In this document: in pieces, positions 8,701 through 16,552 of the stretch
How positions within the stretch are numbered: the stretch's first letter is position 1
Layout of the letters: every line of letters starts with the position of its first letter
Assembly (NCBI GenBank): GCA_022449345.1
Contig: JAKURL010000014.1
Span: 1 to 44,614 of the forward strand
DNA: 44,614 nt
Source: Candidatus Thalassarchaeum sp.
Lineage (GTDB): Archaea; Thermoplasmatota; Poseidoniia; Poseidoniales; Thalassarchaeaceae
Direction of reading: 5' to 3'
Notes under the pieces: model-generated
What the model was told of the DNA's origin: nothing
The model's input: the letters and a program-made list of their open reading frames with translations, nothing else
Databases searched by the model: none
Program-made: the position numbers and the translations under genes

Positions 8701-10576
8701 ACAAATCGATGCGCAACTCCACCTTTACACCGAGAAAGGGTGGGAGTTAACCTCCTCAACAACAATTCCATCCATAGACGGAGCAGGCGCTCAGAGCATT
8801 TCCTTCGCCCAAACTCACGAGGAAAGTGGGGCATTCAAATTCCGCATCAGTCTAAGCGGTCCGATTCTATCCGATATTGATTGGTCGAATAATCAAGCGG
8901 AATGGACTGTTCTAATTGAGAAGAGCACCGTGTCTGGAGGACGTATGCTCAACTTCCAAACTGGTGAGACTCCAGTGGAAGTAATCGACTTGGACGGTGA
9001 AGGTATAGTGGTCACCTCAAAGGATGGAGGATTAGCACTCTACAGACTCAATTCAAACAAAGGAATGACCGCTTGCTCCAATATGTTGGAAGAAAAATGG
9101 TCTGGAGATTTTGCTGCTGTTCCGACATCGGATGGTGTCGCACACATAGTTTGGACGCGGCGATTCCTCGACACCAATGGCTACCTACAGCAGACTGTAT
9201 CATACTCTACAATCGACTCAGCCTGTGAAATGAGACCGATTCAAGACTTGATGGATCCAATACTACTGTCCGATGGAAAGTACTGGGGAATCGACATTGA
9301 TGTTGATGGCACGGATTTGTTAGTTGCAGGATACCATCGAGACTTACTGACCGGAGGAACCTATCAGGATCTGACCAGCATTTTCATCTTGGAAGCTGAC
9401 GCACCTACTTCATCGAATGATTGGCGATTGACTCCGAACGTCATTGCTGACATCGATGTGATTGCCGGATACACCGACCCCGTACAAATCGAGTATGGAG
9501 AAGAGGATGGGCACATCCTTTACCAATCGATGCGAAACGATACCACTGGAAACGACAGGCTAGGTCTTTGGTATGCTCATGGAGAAATCAAGCAATCCTC
9601 TTGGACATACAAGAAGGTGGTCGGTGACCATGCATCATTGCCACAGATGAAAGTGCATACAATCGATGATGAAGATAGGCTGGTAGTGGCATGGAAAGAA
9701 GGTTCAGGAATCGATAGCCAACTCATCACCCGTATCGTCGATGATACCTTCGAAACCATTGGAAATAATTCTATGACAATCTCTGCTAGGGGACTGTCTC
9801 AGATTGTCTTCCTAGAAACTTTGCGAGGCATTCAGGTAATGCACGATATGGTAGGATCTAGTGGACCACAGGTTCACTATGGAATGATCAATTCCGAGGA
9901 TTCTTGGATGGCAATCTCTAATCGAATTTCTGACGGATGGCTGCATTCTGTAAGTCGCTCGCCTGTTGGAGGTGAGGCTGTAATTATCCACACCTCAAGT
10001 CAAGGTTGGATCATCAGGTCTGTAATTGACGATACTAAGCCAAACAACGGACCAAACGATATCCTTGAAGAACTGCGGTTTACCCTCGGCTTGGATGAAG
10101 GGAGTTTCAACATTCTACTTGGTGGAGTAGCTATTGCAATTCTGTTACTTTGTACCATAGTATTGGCAGTAATGTCAGGCCGAGCCATACGTTGGATGGG
10201 AGGTCGTAAACGAAAGCAGGCAGAGGGCGTAATTATGCTGGAAGATGATGTAGTGGATGTCATCGATGAGGATGATATCCCCGTTGAAGCGATTGATACC
10301 TCTTCGATTGTTGAAGTCGTCGAGATGAATGCGGAGGTGAGTTCTCCTAGGCGCGAACGCCGACAACGAAGAGCCTCTACACCAGAGATGGCAGAACTAC
10401 CTCTACCCGTTCCTGAGATGATACCGCCTCCCCCAATGGGAGATGTACCGGCGATGCCCAGTCTACCAGCGATCAATAAGCCGGTGATTTGCCCCGAATG
10501 CGCAAGTCGCTTTGATGTGGCATTCGACCTGAAGATGACGCGTTGTCCAATTTGTGCCCTGCGTATCGATCTGTGA
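5765..10576 (+). CDS. Secreted, membrane-anchored subtilisin-like (S8) protease with CARDB domains and zinc-ribbon tail
   Basis: This 1603-residue protein starts with a signal peptide (hydrophobic residues about 8-28). A propeptide-like region (about 110-200) precedes the S8 catalytic domain. The triad is visible as Asp 243 (AILDTGVD), His 303 (GHGTHVAG) and Ser 514 (SGTSMACP), with oxyanion Asn 417. A poly-Gly linker near residue 588 leads to beta-rich domains and two CARDB-type repeats (about 820-1060). A transmembrane helix follows at about 1450-1473. The cytosolic tail of 130 residues ends in CPEC...CPIC, a zinc ribbon. The layout suggests a cell-surface protease for scavenging proteinaceous matter. 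The intracellular zinc ribbon is unusual and its partner is unknown. Confidence 0.9.
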   Translation: MSGRRLDLTPLVLVAMILVMDMSMGVSAFPNIQDGELEGQNSSEIVDLQTQERPQNWPPALMCGDLECEPIDRSVRSPPFNAGFPVEEEGWWFGYWYDFDSDGMDDRLQRIIAGQRESVSQTAIIGLDSRPTVAIVVDYAWHPGPNDVAALREVLESHGWEQEGSWFFQMDILDSIVLDHVPVSALIEIWQLDGVVMVEEQNVIVPILDTAPRGSKVRDSERYDETMRDFGYDGSGIVIAILDTGVDNEHFSLDDFSDDNTDNENDPDDLPDPKWIAGCDATSLNQNDCNNDGTHDPDDGDGHGTHVAGIALGTGDSRRINQGYAPGAYLVDVKVMTDTGGTNSAATLKGINWVAANVDTDWGNNDSSEGIQVMSMSFGSLGDPNGDDPGDNGSAADARAVNQAAEAGVVPVAAIGNDGRRRVTSVGAADQAITVGAIDDKDTIDRGDDSIASYSNSGPREDDGDEDKEEELKPDVVAPGSDIVSAAHAASSSQLPGTPKPLAEDSYVEMSGTSMACPAVAGFVAVILQISEEEGLSLDPAEVKELLRENSEPKGEASEPDVSDTWNEKYGFGIIEGNLILSALLGSGGGGGGGNQTEPPPPGEGDWLVFEKPIEDSWLVEGETYSVRGHIDEDAETNGTVEEVQVKITYTHKPEGSPTQEEILVDWHTAQGTINWTTEFSIPDFEEDFEEDEINALEIKIAVQARNEWDQWSDIQRQNHEIGRVDLTLESPSGQNSVVGDVQFEGEYETVNGGTLQWRIGKEEWVDERTYAGSGGTTDMFNFIWDSTEHPDGSHRISLRFVSGTEVRSEEVRVTLEIDNQPPAPDLMFRSGMTVSEWGIPLSETYVNSFVDVSVEIRNDGDQSATNVVIYLLEEGTRKYELTIPSIDSGDIVEVTLYWNPLVVGEREVTIALDPGDAILEIDETNNDQSIDFDVIQRPEGVDLAFANGAFTTTPMIPRPGELFQINARIDNLGSSTAEQIDAQLHLYTEKGWELTSSTTIPSIDGAGAQSISFAQTHEESGAFKFRISLSGPILSDIDWSNNQAEWTVLIEKSTVSGGRMLNFQTGETPVEVIDLDGEGIVVTSKDGGLALYRLNSNKGMTACSNMLEEKWSGDFAAVPTSDGVAHIVWTRRFLDTNGYLQQTVSYSTIDSACEMRPIQDLMDPILLSDGKYWGIDIDVDGTDLLVAGYHRDLLTGGTYQDLTSIFILEADAPTSSNDWRLTPNVIADIDVIAGYTDPVQIEYGEEDGHILYQSMRNDTTGNDRLGLWYAHGEIKQSSWTYKKVVGDHASLPQMKVHTIDDEDRLVVAWKEGSGIDSQLITRIVDDTFETIGNNSMTISARGLSQIVFLETLRGIQVMHDMVGSSGPQVHYGMINSEDSWMAISNRISDGWLHSVSRSPVGGEAVIIHTSSQGWIIRSVIDDTKPNNGPNDILEELRFTLGLDEGSFNILLGGVAIAILLLCTIVLAVMSGRAIRWMGGRKRKQAEGVIMLEDDVVDVIDEDDIPVEAIDTSSIVEVVEMNAEVSSPRRERRQRRASTPEMAELPLPVPEMIPPPPMGDVPAMPSLPAINKPVICPECASRFDVAFDLKMTRCPICALRIDL
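7526..7543 (+). repeat. (GGT)6 microsatellite encoding poly-Gly linker
   Basis: Six GGT codons in a row (then GGA) encode the glycine linker between the S8 catalytic domain and the ectodomain of the subtilase. Slippage by whole units would only change linker length and keep the frame. Confidence 0.85.
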
Positions 10577-10585
10577 GGTCGAAGT

Positions 10586-11218
10586 ATGCGCAGGTTACAC
10601 CTAGCATCTGCTTCCGAAAGACGTTTGGCTTGGTTGAAAGATAGGCTAGATGAAGTCGAACTCAGTGCTGCCCCACTAATTATTGAAGAGCCAAAACCTA
10701 GGTGGGGCGCTCCGGTAAATGAGCAGGTTGAGTTTACCTGTACGACTAAGGCAAAAGCAGCAGCTAGAGAAGGTGTTGTCAGCCAAATGGCTGGAAAACA
10801 AGTTGCTGAAGTTGTAATTGTTGCAGATACGATTGTTGCAGACCCAGATGACCCTTTGATGCCGATGGGTAAACCCGATGACGAACAGCACGCGATGGCA
10901 ATGTTGCTTCGACTGTCTGGAAACCGCCATAGGGTTTGGTCCTCGACAGCCCTAGTTTACCCACCGAATGGTCGAGGCGAACATTCACTACACGGTGGAT
11001 GGACGGCAGATATCTGGACAGAATCCTCTATAGTAGAATTCAGCGATTTATCGCAAGAACGGCTATTAGAATTGGTAAGCAGTGGCTCTTGGAAAGGCAA
11101 GGCTGGAGCCTATGATTTAGCAGGAGCGGCCTCTGAAGATGCTAAACTAATAGAGGGCGAAGCGGTTACTGTACTCGGTTTTGCACCATCTGCGATTGAA
11201 ATTCTAGAATCGATGTAG
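10586..11218 (+). CDS. maf: Maf-like nucleoside triphosphate pyrophosphatase
   Basis: This 210-residue protein matches the Maf/ham1-like house-cleaning family, which hydrolyses non-canonical or modified NTPs to NMP and PPi. It shows the N-terminal ASASERRLAWL (the S-x-x-R-R motif), the central VADTIV with the catalytic Asp, GKPDDEQHAMAMLLRLSG, and GKAGAYDL near residue 174. Length is slightly above the usual 190-200, from an insertion around residues 120-140 (PPNGRGEHSLHGG). It starts 9 bases after the subtilase stop and is probably co-transcribed. It converges with the mntR-like gene. Confidence 0.88.
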   Translation: MRRLHLASASERRLAWLKDRLDEVELSAAPLIIEEPKPRWGAPVNEQVEFTCTTKAKAAAREGVVSQMAGKQVAEVVIVADTIVADPDDPLMPMGKPDDEQHAMAMLLRLSGNRHRVWSSTALVYPPNGRGEHSLHGGWTADIWTESSIVEFSDLSQERLLELVSSGSWKGKAGAYDLAGAASEDAKLIEGEAVTVLGFAPSAIEILESM

Positions 11219-11222
11219 AATC

Positions 11223-11687
11223 TCATTGATTGCGAGAATTCCACCAATCTGGGTCTGATTCGGCTTTCTCGACCAACGTTCTCAAGGCATCGAGAGTCTT
11301 GTCATGGAAATGATGCTCGATGCCTTCTGTGTCGATATGTGCAGTCTCTTCATCGACACCGAGAACACGGAGGAATCTGACGAGAAGGCTGTGTCTATCA
11401 CGTAGGTTAATCGCAGCGGTTCTGCCTTCATCAGTTAGCACCGCGCCATGGTAGCGTTTGTAGTCGACAAGGCCCTCTTCGTCCAGCCTTTGCAACATCT
11501 TGGTTACAGAAGGGCGAGCAACCGACAATGACTCGGCAATTCGAGCAGGTTTTGCCCGACCCTCGACCAATTCCAATTCATGCAGAATTTCAAGGTAATC
11601 TTCTACACGAACCGAATGGCGCTTGGAACGGCGAACTCCATCTGCTTCGTGAGCTGAACGAAGTGCGTCGAGCCTTTCAGCGTCCAA
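11223..11687 (-). CDS. MntR/DtxR-family metal-dependent transcriptional regulator
   Basis: This protein of 154 residues has a winged-helix DNA-binding domain followed by the DtxR-type dimer and metal-binding domain, and lacks the SH3-like third domain. Every metal-1 ligand of Bacillus MntR has a counterpart: Asp and Glu in VEDYLEIL, His in DRHSLL, and Glu, Glu, His in TEGIEHHFH. This favours Mn(II) sensing, although an iron-sensing relative cannot be excluded. TTG 11687 was chosen because GAGGTG lies just upstream and it sits 2 bases after the nfu stop; the frame upstream of it overlaps nfu. It lies in an operon with nfu, divergent from sufCBD, so it may control Fe-S assembly or metal transport (inference). 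Confidence 0.82.
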   Translation of the reverse strand: MDAERLDALRSAHEADGVRRSKRHSVRVEDYLEILHELELVEGRAKPARIAESLSVARPSVTKMLQRLDEEGLVDYKRYHGAVLTDEGRTAAINLRDRHSLLVRFLRVLGVDEETAHIDTEGIEHHFHDKTLDALRTLVEKAESDPDWWNSRNQ

Positions 11688-11689
11688 AT

Positions 11690-12190
11690 TTACACCTCGA
11701 CAAAAGTCACTCCACCATGTTTGAGGACGAATTCTCGCTGTAACTCGTCGAACCATTCCAACATCTGAGCCGCAAAGCGGACCGCTAATACTTCGTCGTC
11801 CATCAACAAATCCTCCTGAATTCCTTTCAAAGTACCAGGTGCGGCACCACAAGAAACGCAACTACCGTCCAAATCGATGACAAAGGAAAGGGCATCAGCA
11901 CCAGAATGCATTTTTTCGATCTCGACTTTAGCGACCAAAAGACCCCCTCCATGACCATCGAGGGCCGCCCTAACCGGACCGAGCCTAGACATCAGGGCAG
12001 GGATAAGGTCAGGGTGGTTACTTTTGACCAACTTTAGTAGCGAAAGTGAGCGAAGTCGATCCAGCTCTGCTGGATCGTGTGCTTCCAATACCCTCCTTTC
12101 TGCTTCCTTGGTCATCATCGCCTCGGCCTGCAAGCGATATGCTTCAGCGAGTTCGTCTCCATCATTCACGCTCAGCCGGTGATGCCTCAC
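11690..12190 (-). CDS. Nfu-type (NifU C-terminal domain) Fe-S cluster carrier
   Basis: The 166-residue product has an N-terminal helical part of about 75 residues, then a NifU C-terminal-like domain. That domain shows VRAALDGHGGGLL (the family's R-P-x-L-x-x-D-G-G region), a beta strand, and GSCVSCGAAPGTLKGIQ with the CxxC that holds a [4Fe-4S] cluster at a dimer interface. Such proteins deliver clusters to targets, which fits the adjacent sufCBD. GTG 12190 is the outermost start. An internal GTG at 12169 is a plausible alternative, because the only TATA-like stretch lies close upstream. Confidence 0.75.
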   Translation of the reverse strand: MRHHRLSVNDGDELAEAYRLQAEAMMTKEAERRVLEAHDPAELDRLRSLSLLKLVKSNHPDLIPALMSRLGPVRAALDGHGGGLLVAKVEIEKMHSGADALSFVIDLDGSCVSCGAAPGTLKGIQEDLLMDDEVLAVRFAAQMLEWFDELQREFVLKHGGVTFVEV

Positions 12191-12205
12191 CTACTTCTGA
12201 TTGAC

Positions 12206-12245
12206 CATTATTCCGGCTTGATGCAACGACCGTCTAAGACGGTCG
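12206..12245. promoter_or_regulatory. Divergent suf/nfu promoter region with inverted repeat
   Basis: The 97-base gap between nfu and sufC holds an AT-rich CATTATT at 12206-12212 and a perfect inverted repeat CGACCGTC (12227-12234) / GACGGTCG (12238-12245) with a TAA spacer. Its centre lies about 27 bases downstream of the AT-rich stretch, where plus-strand transcription would start. It may be an operator for a metal or Fe-S regulator. An 8-bp stem can occur by chance, so support is moderate. Confidence 0.4.
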
Positions 12246-12287
12246 CATTCAAAAGGGAGGGTTGGTGGCAACAATCGAGGCAAAACA

Positions 12288-13058
12288 ATGACGTCAGACA
12301 CACCAGTCCTCGGAATCAGCGAACTACATGCTGGAATCGATGATACACCGATACTTCGCGGAATAGACCTCAACATACCTCCAGGAGAGATTCATGCCAT
12401 CATGGGTCGCAATGGAAGTGGCAAGACCACTGCTGCGAATATCATCATGGGTCATCCCGACTTTGAGGTTACTAAGGGTAGCGTTGAGCTCGATGGAGAA
12501 GACTTGTTGGAGATGGAACCTTGGGAAAGAGCACGTGCCGGAGTTTTCCTTTCTTTCCAATATCCACAAGCGGTTCCTGGTCTGCAGGTTGGGAACTTCC
12601 TCCGTAAGTCCGTCGCAGCGATTCGAGGCGAGGAAGAAGCGAAGGGCGCGGAGTTCCGAAAGAAACTGAAGGATGCTATGACCCAACTAGATATTGATCG
12701 CTCATTCTTGGGCCGATATGTCAACGATGGATTTAGTGGAGGCGAGAAAAAGCGCTTCGAAATCCTGCAACTTTTACTAATTCAACCCAAGTTAGCAATC
12801 CTAGACGAAACCGACTCCGGGCTGGATATCGACGGAATTAGAACAGTCGCTAAGGGGATTAACAACGCAGTTCGTGGAACCGGTTCTAGCGCCTTGATTA
12901 TCACCCACTATTCCCGAATCCTTGAGCATGTCCAGCCCGACAAAGTACACGTTCTAATCAAAGGACAAATCGTCAAGTCAGGCGGCCCAGAACTAGCCCT
13001 TGAGTTGGAGGAGAGAGGATACGAGTGGTTGGAAAAAGAAGCGGAGGGACTAGCATAA
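12288..13058 (+). CDS. sufC: Fe-S cluster assembly ATPase SufC
   Basis: This 256-residue soluble ABC-type ATPase drives conformational change of the SufBCD scaffold during Fe-S cluster assembly. It shows Walker [10 protein letters not shown], the signature [12 protein letters not shown], Walker [17 protein letters not shown] and the H-loop ITHYSRIL. These are the SufC-specific forms; the family has ETDSGLD rather than EPTSGLD. ATG 12288 is preceded by CGAGG. Its stop TAA overlaps the sufB ATG by one base. Base composition is ordinary for this window, unlike sufB. Confidence 0.95.
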   Translation: MTSDTPVLGISELHAGIDDTPILRGIDLNIPPGEIHAIMGRNGSGKTTAANIIMGHPDFEVTKGSVELDGEDLLEMEPWERARAGVFLSFQYPQAVPGLQVGNFLRKSVAAIRGEEEAKGAEFRKKLKDAMTQLDIDRSFLGRYVNDGFSGGEKKRFEILQLLLIQPKLAILDETDSGLDIDGIRTVAKGINNAVRGTGSSALIITHYSRILEHVQPDKVHVLIKGQIVKSGGPELALELEERGYEWLEKEAEGLA

Positions 13059-14470
13059 TGCCAGCCAACCAAGTAGCGCGGGAGGCCGTCGGGGACTACA
13101 AGGCCGGATGGCACGATCCGGAGAATTCCACTGTCCGCTTCGACTTCGGACTCTCCGAGCAGGTCGTCAGAGAAATCTCGGCGATCAAGGGGGAGCCGCA
13201 GTGGATGACCGACATCCGCGTCAAGGCATTCCATCACTTCATGGAACGCCCTATGCCCACATGGGGTTCCACCGAGTTGCTCAACTCGATTAAGTTCGAT
13301 GAGATCTGCTACTTCCTACGCTCGGGCGAAGGCACGGAGAATGACTGGGATGACGTTCCCGAGGACGTCCGGAACACCTTCGACAAACTGGGCATACCTG
13401 AGGCCGAACAAAAGTGGCTCTCGGGAGTGACAGCACAGTACGAGTCGGAGGCCGTATACCACAGTATCCGCGAGGACCTCGAGAAGCAGGGCGTCATCTT
13501 CCTCGACATGGATAGTGGCCTCCGCGAGCATGAGGACATCGTGAAGAAATACTTCTGCAGCATCATCCCCTACCAAGACAACAAGTTCAGCGCGCTCAAC
13601 ACCGCCGTGTGGTCGGGAGGCTCGTTCATCTACGTCCCCAAGGGGGTTCACGTCGAGATGCCGGTGCAGGCCTACTTCCGTATCAACGCCAAGAACATGG
13701 GTCAGTTCGAACGCACGCTGATAATCGCCGACGAAGGGTCGTCGATCCACTACGTCGAGGGCTGCACGGCCCCGACTTACTCGACCGATTCACTGCACAG
13801 TGCCGTCGTTGAGCTCATTGCGCTGCCCGGTTCATACATACGCTACACCACCATCCAGAACTGGTCGAACAATGTCTACAATCTGGTCACCAAGCGGGGC
13901 ATCGCACACGAGAACTCGACTGTCGAATGGGTCGACGGCAACATCGGATCAAAGTTGACGATGAAGTACCCAGCAGTGATTCTCAAGGGAGAGGGTTCGC
14001 ACGCCGAAGTCATCTCCGTAGCCTACGCAGGCGAAGGAATGCACCAGGACGCTGGGGCGAAGGTGCATCATCTAGCGTCGAACACCACCAGCAAGATCCT
14101 CTCCAAGAGCATCGCCAAGAACGGCGGCCGCGGGAGCTACCGGGGCATGGTGTCGGTTAGCAAGAAAGCAGAAAACTGCAAGGTGAACGTCGTCTGTGAC
14201 GCACTCATTCTCGATGAGCAAAGCCAATCTGACACCTATCCTACGATGGAGATCAAAAACCCGTCTTGTCGCTGCGAACACGAAGCATCGGTCAGCAAGG
14301 TGAGTGATGACCAGTTGTTCTACCTGATGAGTCGCGGCCACTCAGAAGACGAGGCGCTTGCACTGATTGTCAATGGGTTCTTTGAGCCATTCGTCCGCGA
14401 ACTACCGATGGAATACGCAGTCGAGCTCAACCAGCTGATGGCCCTCGAGATGGAAGGCAGCATCGGTTGA
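13058..14470 (+). CDS. sufB: Fe-S cluster scaffold SufB
   Basis: This 470-residue protein is the SufB scaffold subunit on which Fe-S clusters are built with SufC and SufD. Typical stretches are [43 protein letters not shown] and [20 protein letters not shown], with the conserved cysteines and histidine. ATG 13058 was chosen because it follows GGAGG and overlaps the sufC stop; an in-frame start 11 codons earlier lies inside sufC. The gene is oddly GC-rich. By hand count about four in five third positions of its first 60 codons are G or C, against about two in five in sufC. The skew fades after about 14160. This suggests allele replacement from a higher-GC relative. Confidence 0.95.
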   Translation: MPANQVAREAVGDYKAGWHDPENSTVRFDFGLSEQVVREISAIKGEPQWMTDIRVKAFHHFMERPMPTWGSTELLNSIKFDEICYFLRSGEGTENDWDDVPEDVRNTFDKLGIPEAEQKWLSGVTAQYESEAVYHSIREDLEKQGVIFLDMDSGLREHEDIVKKYFCSIIPYQDNKFSALNTAVWSGGSFIYVPKGVHVEMPVQAYFRINAKNMGQFERTLIIADEGSSIHYVEGCTAPTYSTDSLHSAVVELIALPGSYIRYTTIQNWSNNVYNLVTKRGIAHENSTVEWVDGNIGSKLTMKYPAVILKGEGSHAEVISVAYAGEGMHQDAGAKVHHLASNTTSKILSKSIAKNGGRGSYRGMVSVSKKAENCKVNVVCDALILDEQSQSDTYPTMEIKNPSCRCEHEASVSKVSDDQLFYLMSRGHSEDEALALIVNGFFEPFVRELPMEYAVELNQLMALEMEGSIG

Positions 14471-14483
14471 TTTGGGTGAAACT

Positions 14484-15587
14484 ATGGATGCTGCGAGTTT
14501 GTACAAGTCTCTAGATGAGCCGGACAGGGCCGATCACCTTTGGCGATATACACCTTGGAAAAGGGTTCATCCTAGCGGTGATTTAAACGAAATCCCAAGT
14601 GTAGCCGCCCCTGAAATAACCCTAACTTGTTTGGAGGATGGTGTCGCACTAGTCGGAATCTCAGTGGAAGAGGCAGTCGTTGGGGCTGAGGTATTGCCCG
14701 AATCTGACGAAGTTACTGCTTCTTTCATTCGAGCTGCTGCCGGCAGGGCGGTCTATACCCTACGTGTCGAAAACAATTTCATTGCAAGTTCCCCTATAGT
14801 TCTCGGCATCGATACAGGTGATTCGGCTTGTGCTCTTCACCTGACTTTAGATATCGGCAGAAATTGTGAATTCGAATTAATCACGCAGATTAGTGGTGCA
14901 GCACCTTGGACTGGATTCCTTCGCACAGGAAGAATCGGTGATGGAAGTATCCTCAACGATGTTGTTATTGGATACACCGATTCCGGAACACTTCTGCGAG
15001 TCGATAGCATTGCGATTGGACGCGATGCACAGGTCAAGGCAGGAACGGTCAGTTCAGGAAGTGATAGGACAAAGGCAGACCTACGTTACAAGATGGGGGA
15101 AACCGGCGGACATCTAAACGTGCTTGGATCGATTCTGTCTGCTAACGATATGCACCTAGACCATCACGTGGAAATACACCACCATGCTCCAGAAACTTTC
15201 AGCCGGTTAGACTGGCATTCAGCCTGCGGAGGCAACTCACGCACTGTCGGAACCGGAATGCTTCGGGTCGCAAAGGGCGCTAGAGGTGCTGACGCTGGGC
15301 AACTATTCCACAATCTTCTACTTTCCGAGAAGGCGGAAGCAGATTCAATTCCCGAATTAGAGGTTAGTGAACACAATGTTGTCGGCTGTGGTCACGGTAC
15401 TGCAAACGGACCAGTAGATGAGGAACAGATGTTCTACCTTGAAACACGAGGATTCGATACCCAGGAAGCACGCGATACTCTAATTGCGGCTTTCCTGAAT
15501 TCAACGTTGGTTGAGATGGGCAGCGAAACCCTTCACCACTGGCTATCTGAGCATCTACAAGATGAATTAGAAGACCTCAAGTCTTGA
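14484..15587 (+). CDS. sufD: Fe-S cluster assembly protein SufD
   Basis: This 367-residue SufD subunit pairs with SufB in the SufBC2D scaffold. The C-terminal beta-helix signature is clear: LDHHVEIHHHAPETFSR, GADAGQLFHNLLLSEKAEAD, IPELEVSEHNVVGCGHGTA and FYLETRGFDTQEARDTLI. ATG 14484 is preferred because GGGTGA lies 5 bases upstream; a TTG at 14472 is in frame but has no SD. It begins 13 bases after sufB and composition returns to the window norm. Confidence 0.93.
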   Translation: MDAASLYKSLDEPDRADHLWRYTPWKRVHPSGDLNEIPSVAAPEITLTCLEDGVALVGISVEEAVVGAEVLPESDEVTASFIRAAAGRAVYTLRVENNFIASSPIVLGIDTGDSACALHLTLDIGRNCEFELITQISGAAPWTGFLRTGRIGDGSILNDVVIGYTDSGTLLRVDSIAIGRDAQVKAGTVSSGSDRTKADLRYKMGETGGHLNVLGSILSANDMHLDHHVEIHHHAPETFSRLDWHSACGGNSRTVGTGMLRVAKGARGADAGQLFHNLLLSEKAEADSIPELEVSEHNVVGCGHGTANGPVDEEQMFYLETRGFDTQEARDTLIAAFLNSTLVEMGSETLHHWLSEHLQDELEDLKS

Positions 15588-15623
15588 GAAATCAATTTGG
15601 GCTGAGAAAACTCCAGACCTGCT

Positions 15624-15767
15624 ATGGACCACGACCATTGCTCGGCAATTCTTTGCGAATGTGGCTTTCGTGGAGCGGCTATTCCTATGCGGCAACATAT
15701 GGAATGTCCACGTTGTAGAAGAGTTGTTGAAGCCTGTTGTGAGGGAATTCCAGATTACTACCAATAA
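15624..15767 (+). CDS. 47-residue Cys/His-rich small protein at the end of the suf operon
   Basis: An ATG at 15624, 36 bases after sufD, opens 47 codons ending exactly one base before the stop of the converging Smr gene. The product holds seven cysteines and three histidines, including HCSAILCECGF, HMECPRC and EACCEG. The C-x4-C-x-C and C-x2-C pattern looks like a zinc ribbon or small metal site. The family is not recognised. Reasons to believe it: the tight packing, a Cys-rich composition improbable in random sequence, and its operon place after Fe-S assembly genes. The weak point is the lack of a strong SD. Confidence 0.6.
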   Translation: MDHDHCSAILCECGFRGAAIPMRQHMECPRCRRVVEACCEGIPDYYQ

Positions 15768-16538
15768 TCAGCCGGAACGGTCTCTGTAACTTGAGAGAAG
15801 AGCGGTTAGGAGGACTCCTGCGACTACGCCGAATGCTAGACCTTGTTCTTCCATAGTAGAGCCCGCAAGGTCGCGGAAAGTGAAGCCCATAACGGTACAC
15901 ATAGGAACTACGAAAATCGCGAATCTACGAGCCTTTTGAGCATTTGTCGGAGGAATTCCCATTGGCCTCAAGGTGATTGAACCCGCCTTTTCCAAGACCT
16001 GCCAATCAACCGCTTCTGCTTCAATTCTCAATCTTTGTAAAACCGCAGGTCTGATTCCTGGGTCTGCAGATTTCTCATGCATAATCTGACCTCTCCCAGT
16101 AACCAGCCTAACCCTCTTCAGACTGTTCCGAATTCCAAGCAATCTCTCAGTAGCACCAGCCGCCATTGGAGCGTCTAATCCGTGCATGTCGAAGGTTAAC
16201 ACACCTCTCTCTCGGCGAATTCTATCTTCAACATCCCATACCCCATCTGTTTCATCAGAAAGATAGTACATTTCTTCACGTAGTGCGGTAACCTCGGCAG
16301 CACGCGACTCTTCTCTTGCTTGTCCTTTCTGAGCATGGTCGCGAACTCTGGCAAGAGCAAACATCAGCACTACTGCTCCACTGGCCAAACCTATAACAAG
16401 ACCAGTTCTCAAGGCCGGTTCGATACCGTCTTCGGCCATTCCAGTCGCAAAGAAAGCCATCATCGAAGCCATGACGGTGACCATCAAAGAGATGACGACA
16501 GAGATGGCGAAGGCGTCTCGCACACCGACCTTGACCAT
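15768..16538 (-). CDS. Membrane-anchored Smr-domain protein
   Basis: This protein of 256 residues has two N-terminal spans (about 8-34 and 43-64), a charged helix rich in Glu, Lys and Arg, and a Smr-like domain at about 110-190. Two spans near the C-terminus follow. The Smr marks are FDMHGLDAP (family D-x-H-G) and RLVTGRGQ (family T-G-x-G), followed by the usual IRPAVLQRL. Smr domains are nucleases or nucleic-acid binding modules. A four-span tethered form would place it at the inner membrane face. ATG 16538 was chosen as the last start before the first span; earlier in-frame starts run into the divergent gene. No SD is seen. Confidence 0.68.
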   Translation of the reverse strand: MVKVGVRDAFAISVVISLMVTVMASMMAFFATGMAEDGIEPALRTGLVIGLASGAVVLMFALARVRDHAQKGQAREESRAAEVTALREEMYYLSDETDGVWDVEDRIRRERGVLTFDMHGLDAPMAAGATERLLGIRNSLKRVRLVTGRGQIMHEKSADPGIRPAVLQRLRIEAEAVDWQVLEKAGSITLRPMGIPPTNAQKARRFAIFVVPMCTVMGFTFRDLAGSTMEEQGLAFGVVAGVLLTALLSSYRDRSG

Positions 16539-16552
16539 AGGGGGCGGATAGG

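Noticed and set aside
10000-10476. 158-codon minus-strand open frame rich in Ser
   Set aside because: It mirrors the acidic cytosolic tail of the subtilase; the Ser/Ile runs come from reverse-complemented Asp/Glu codons.
13025-13057. Earlier sufB start 11 codons upstream
   Set aside because: It lies inside sufC, whereas ATG 13058 has GGAGG at the right distance and overlaps the sufC stop by one base.
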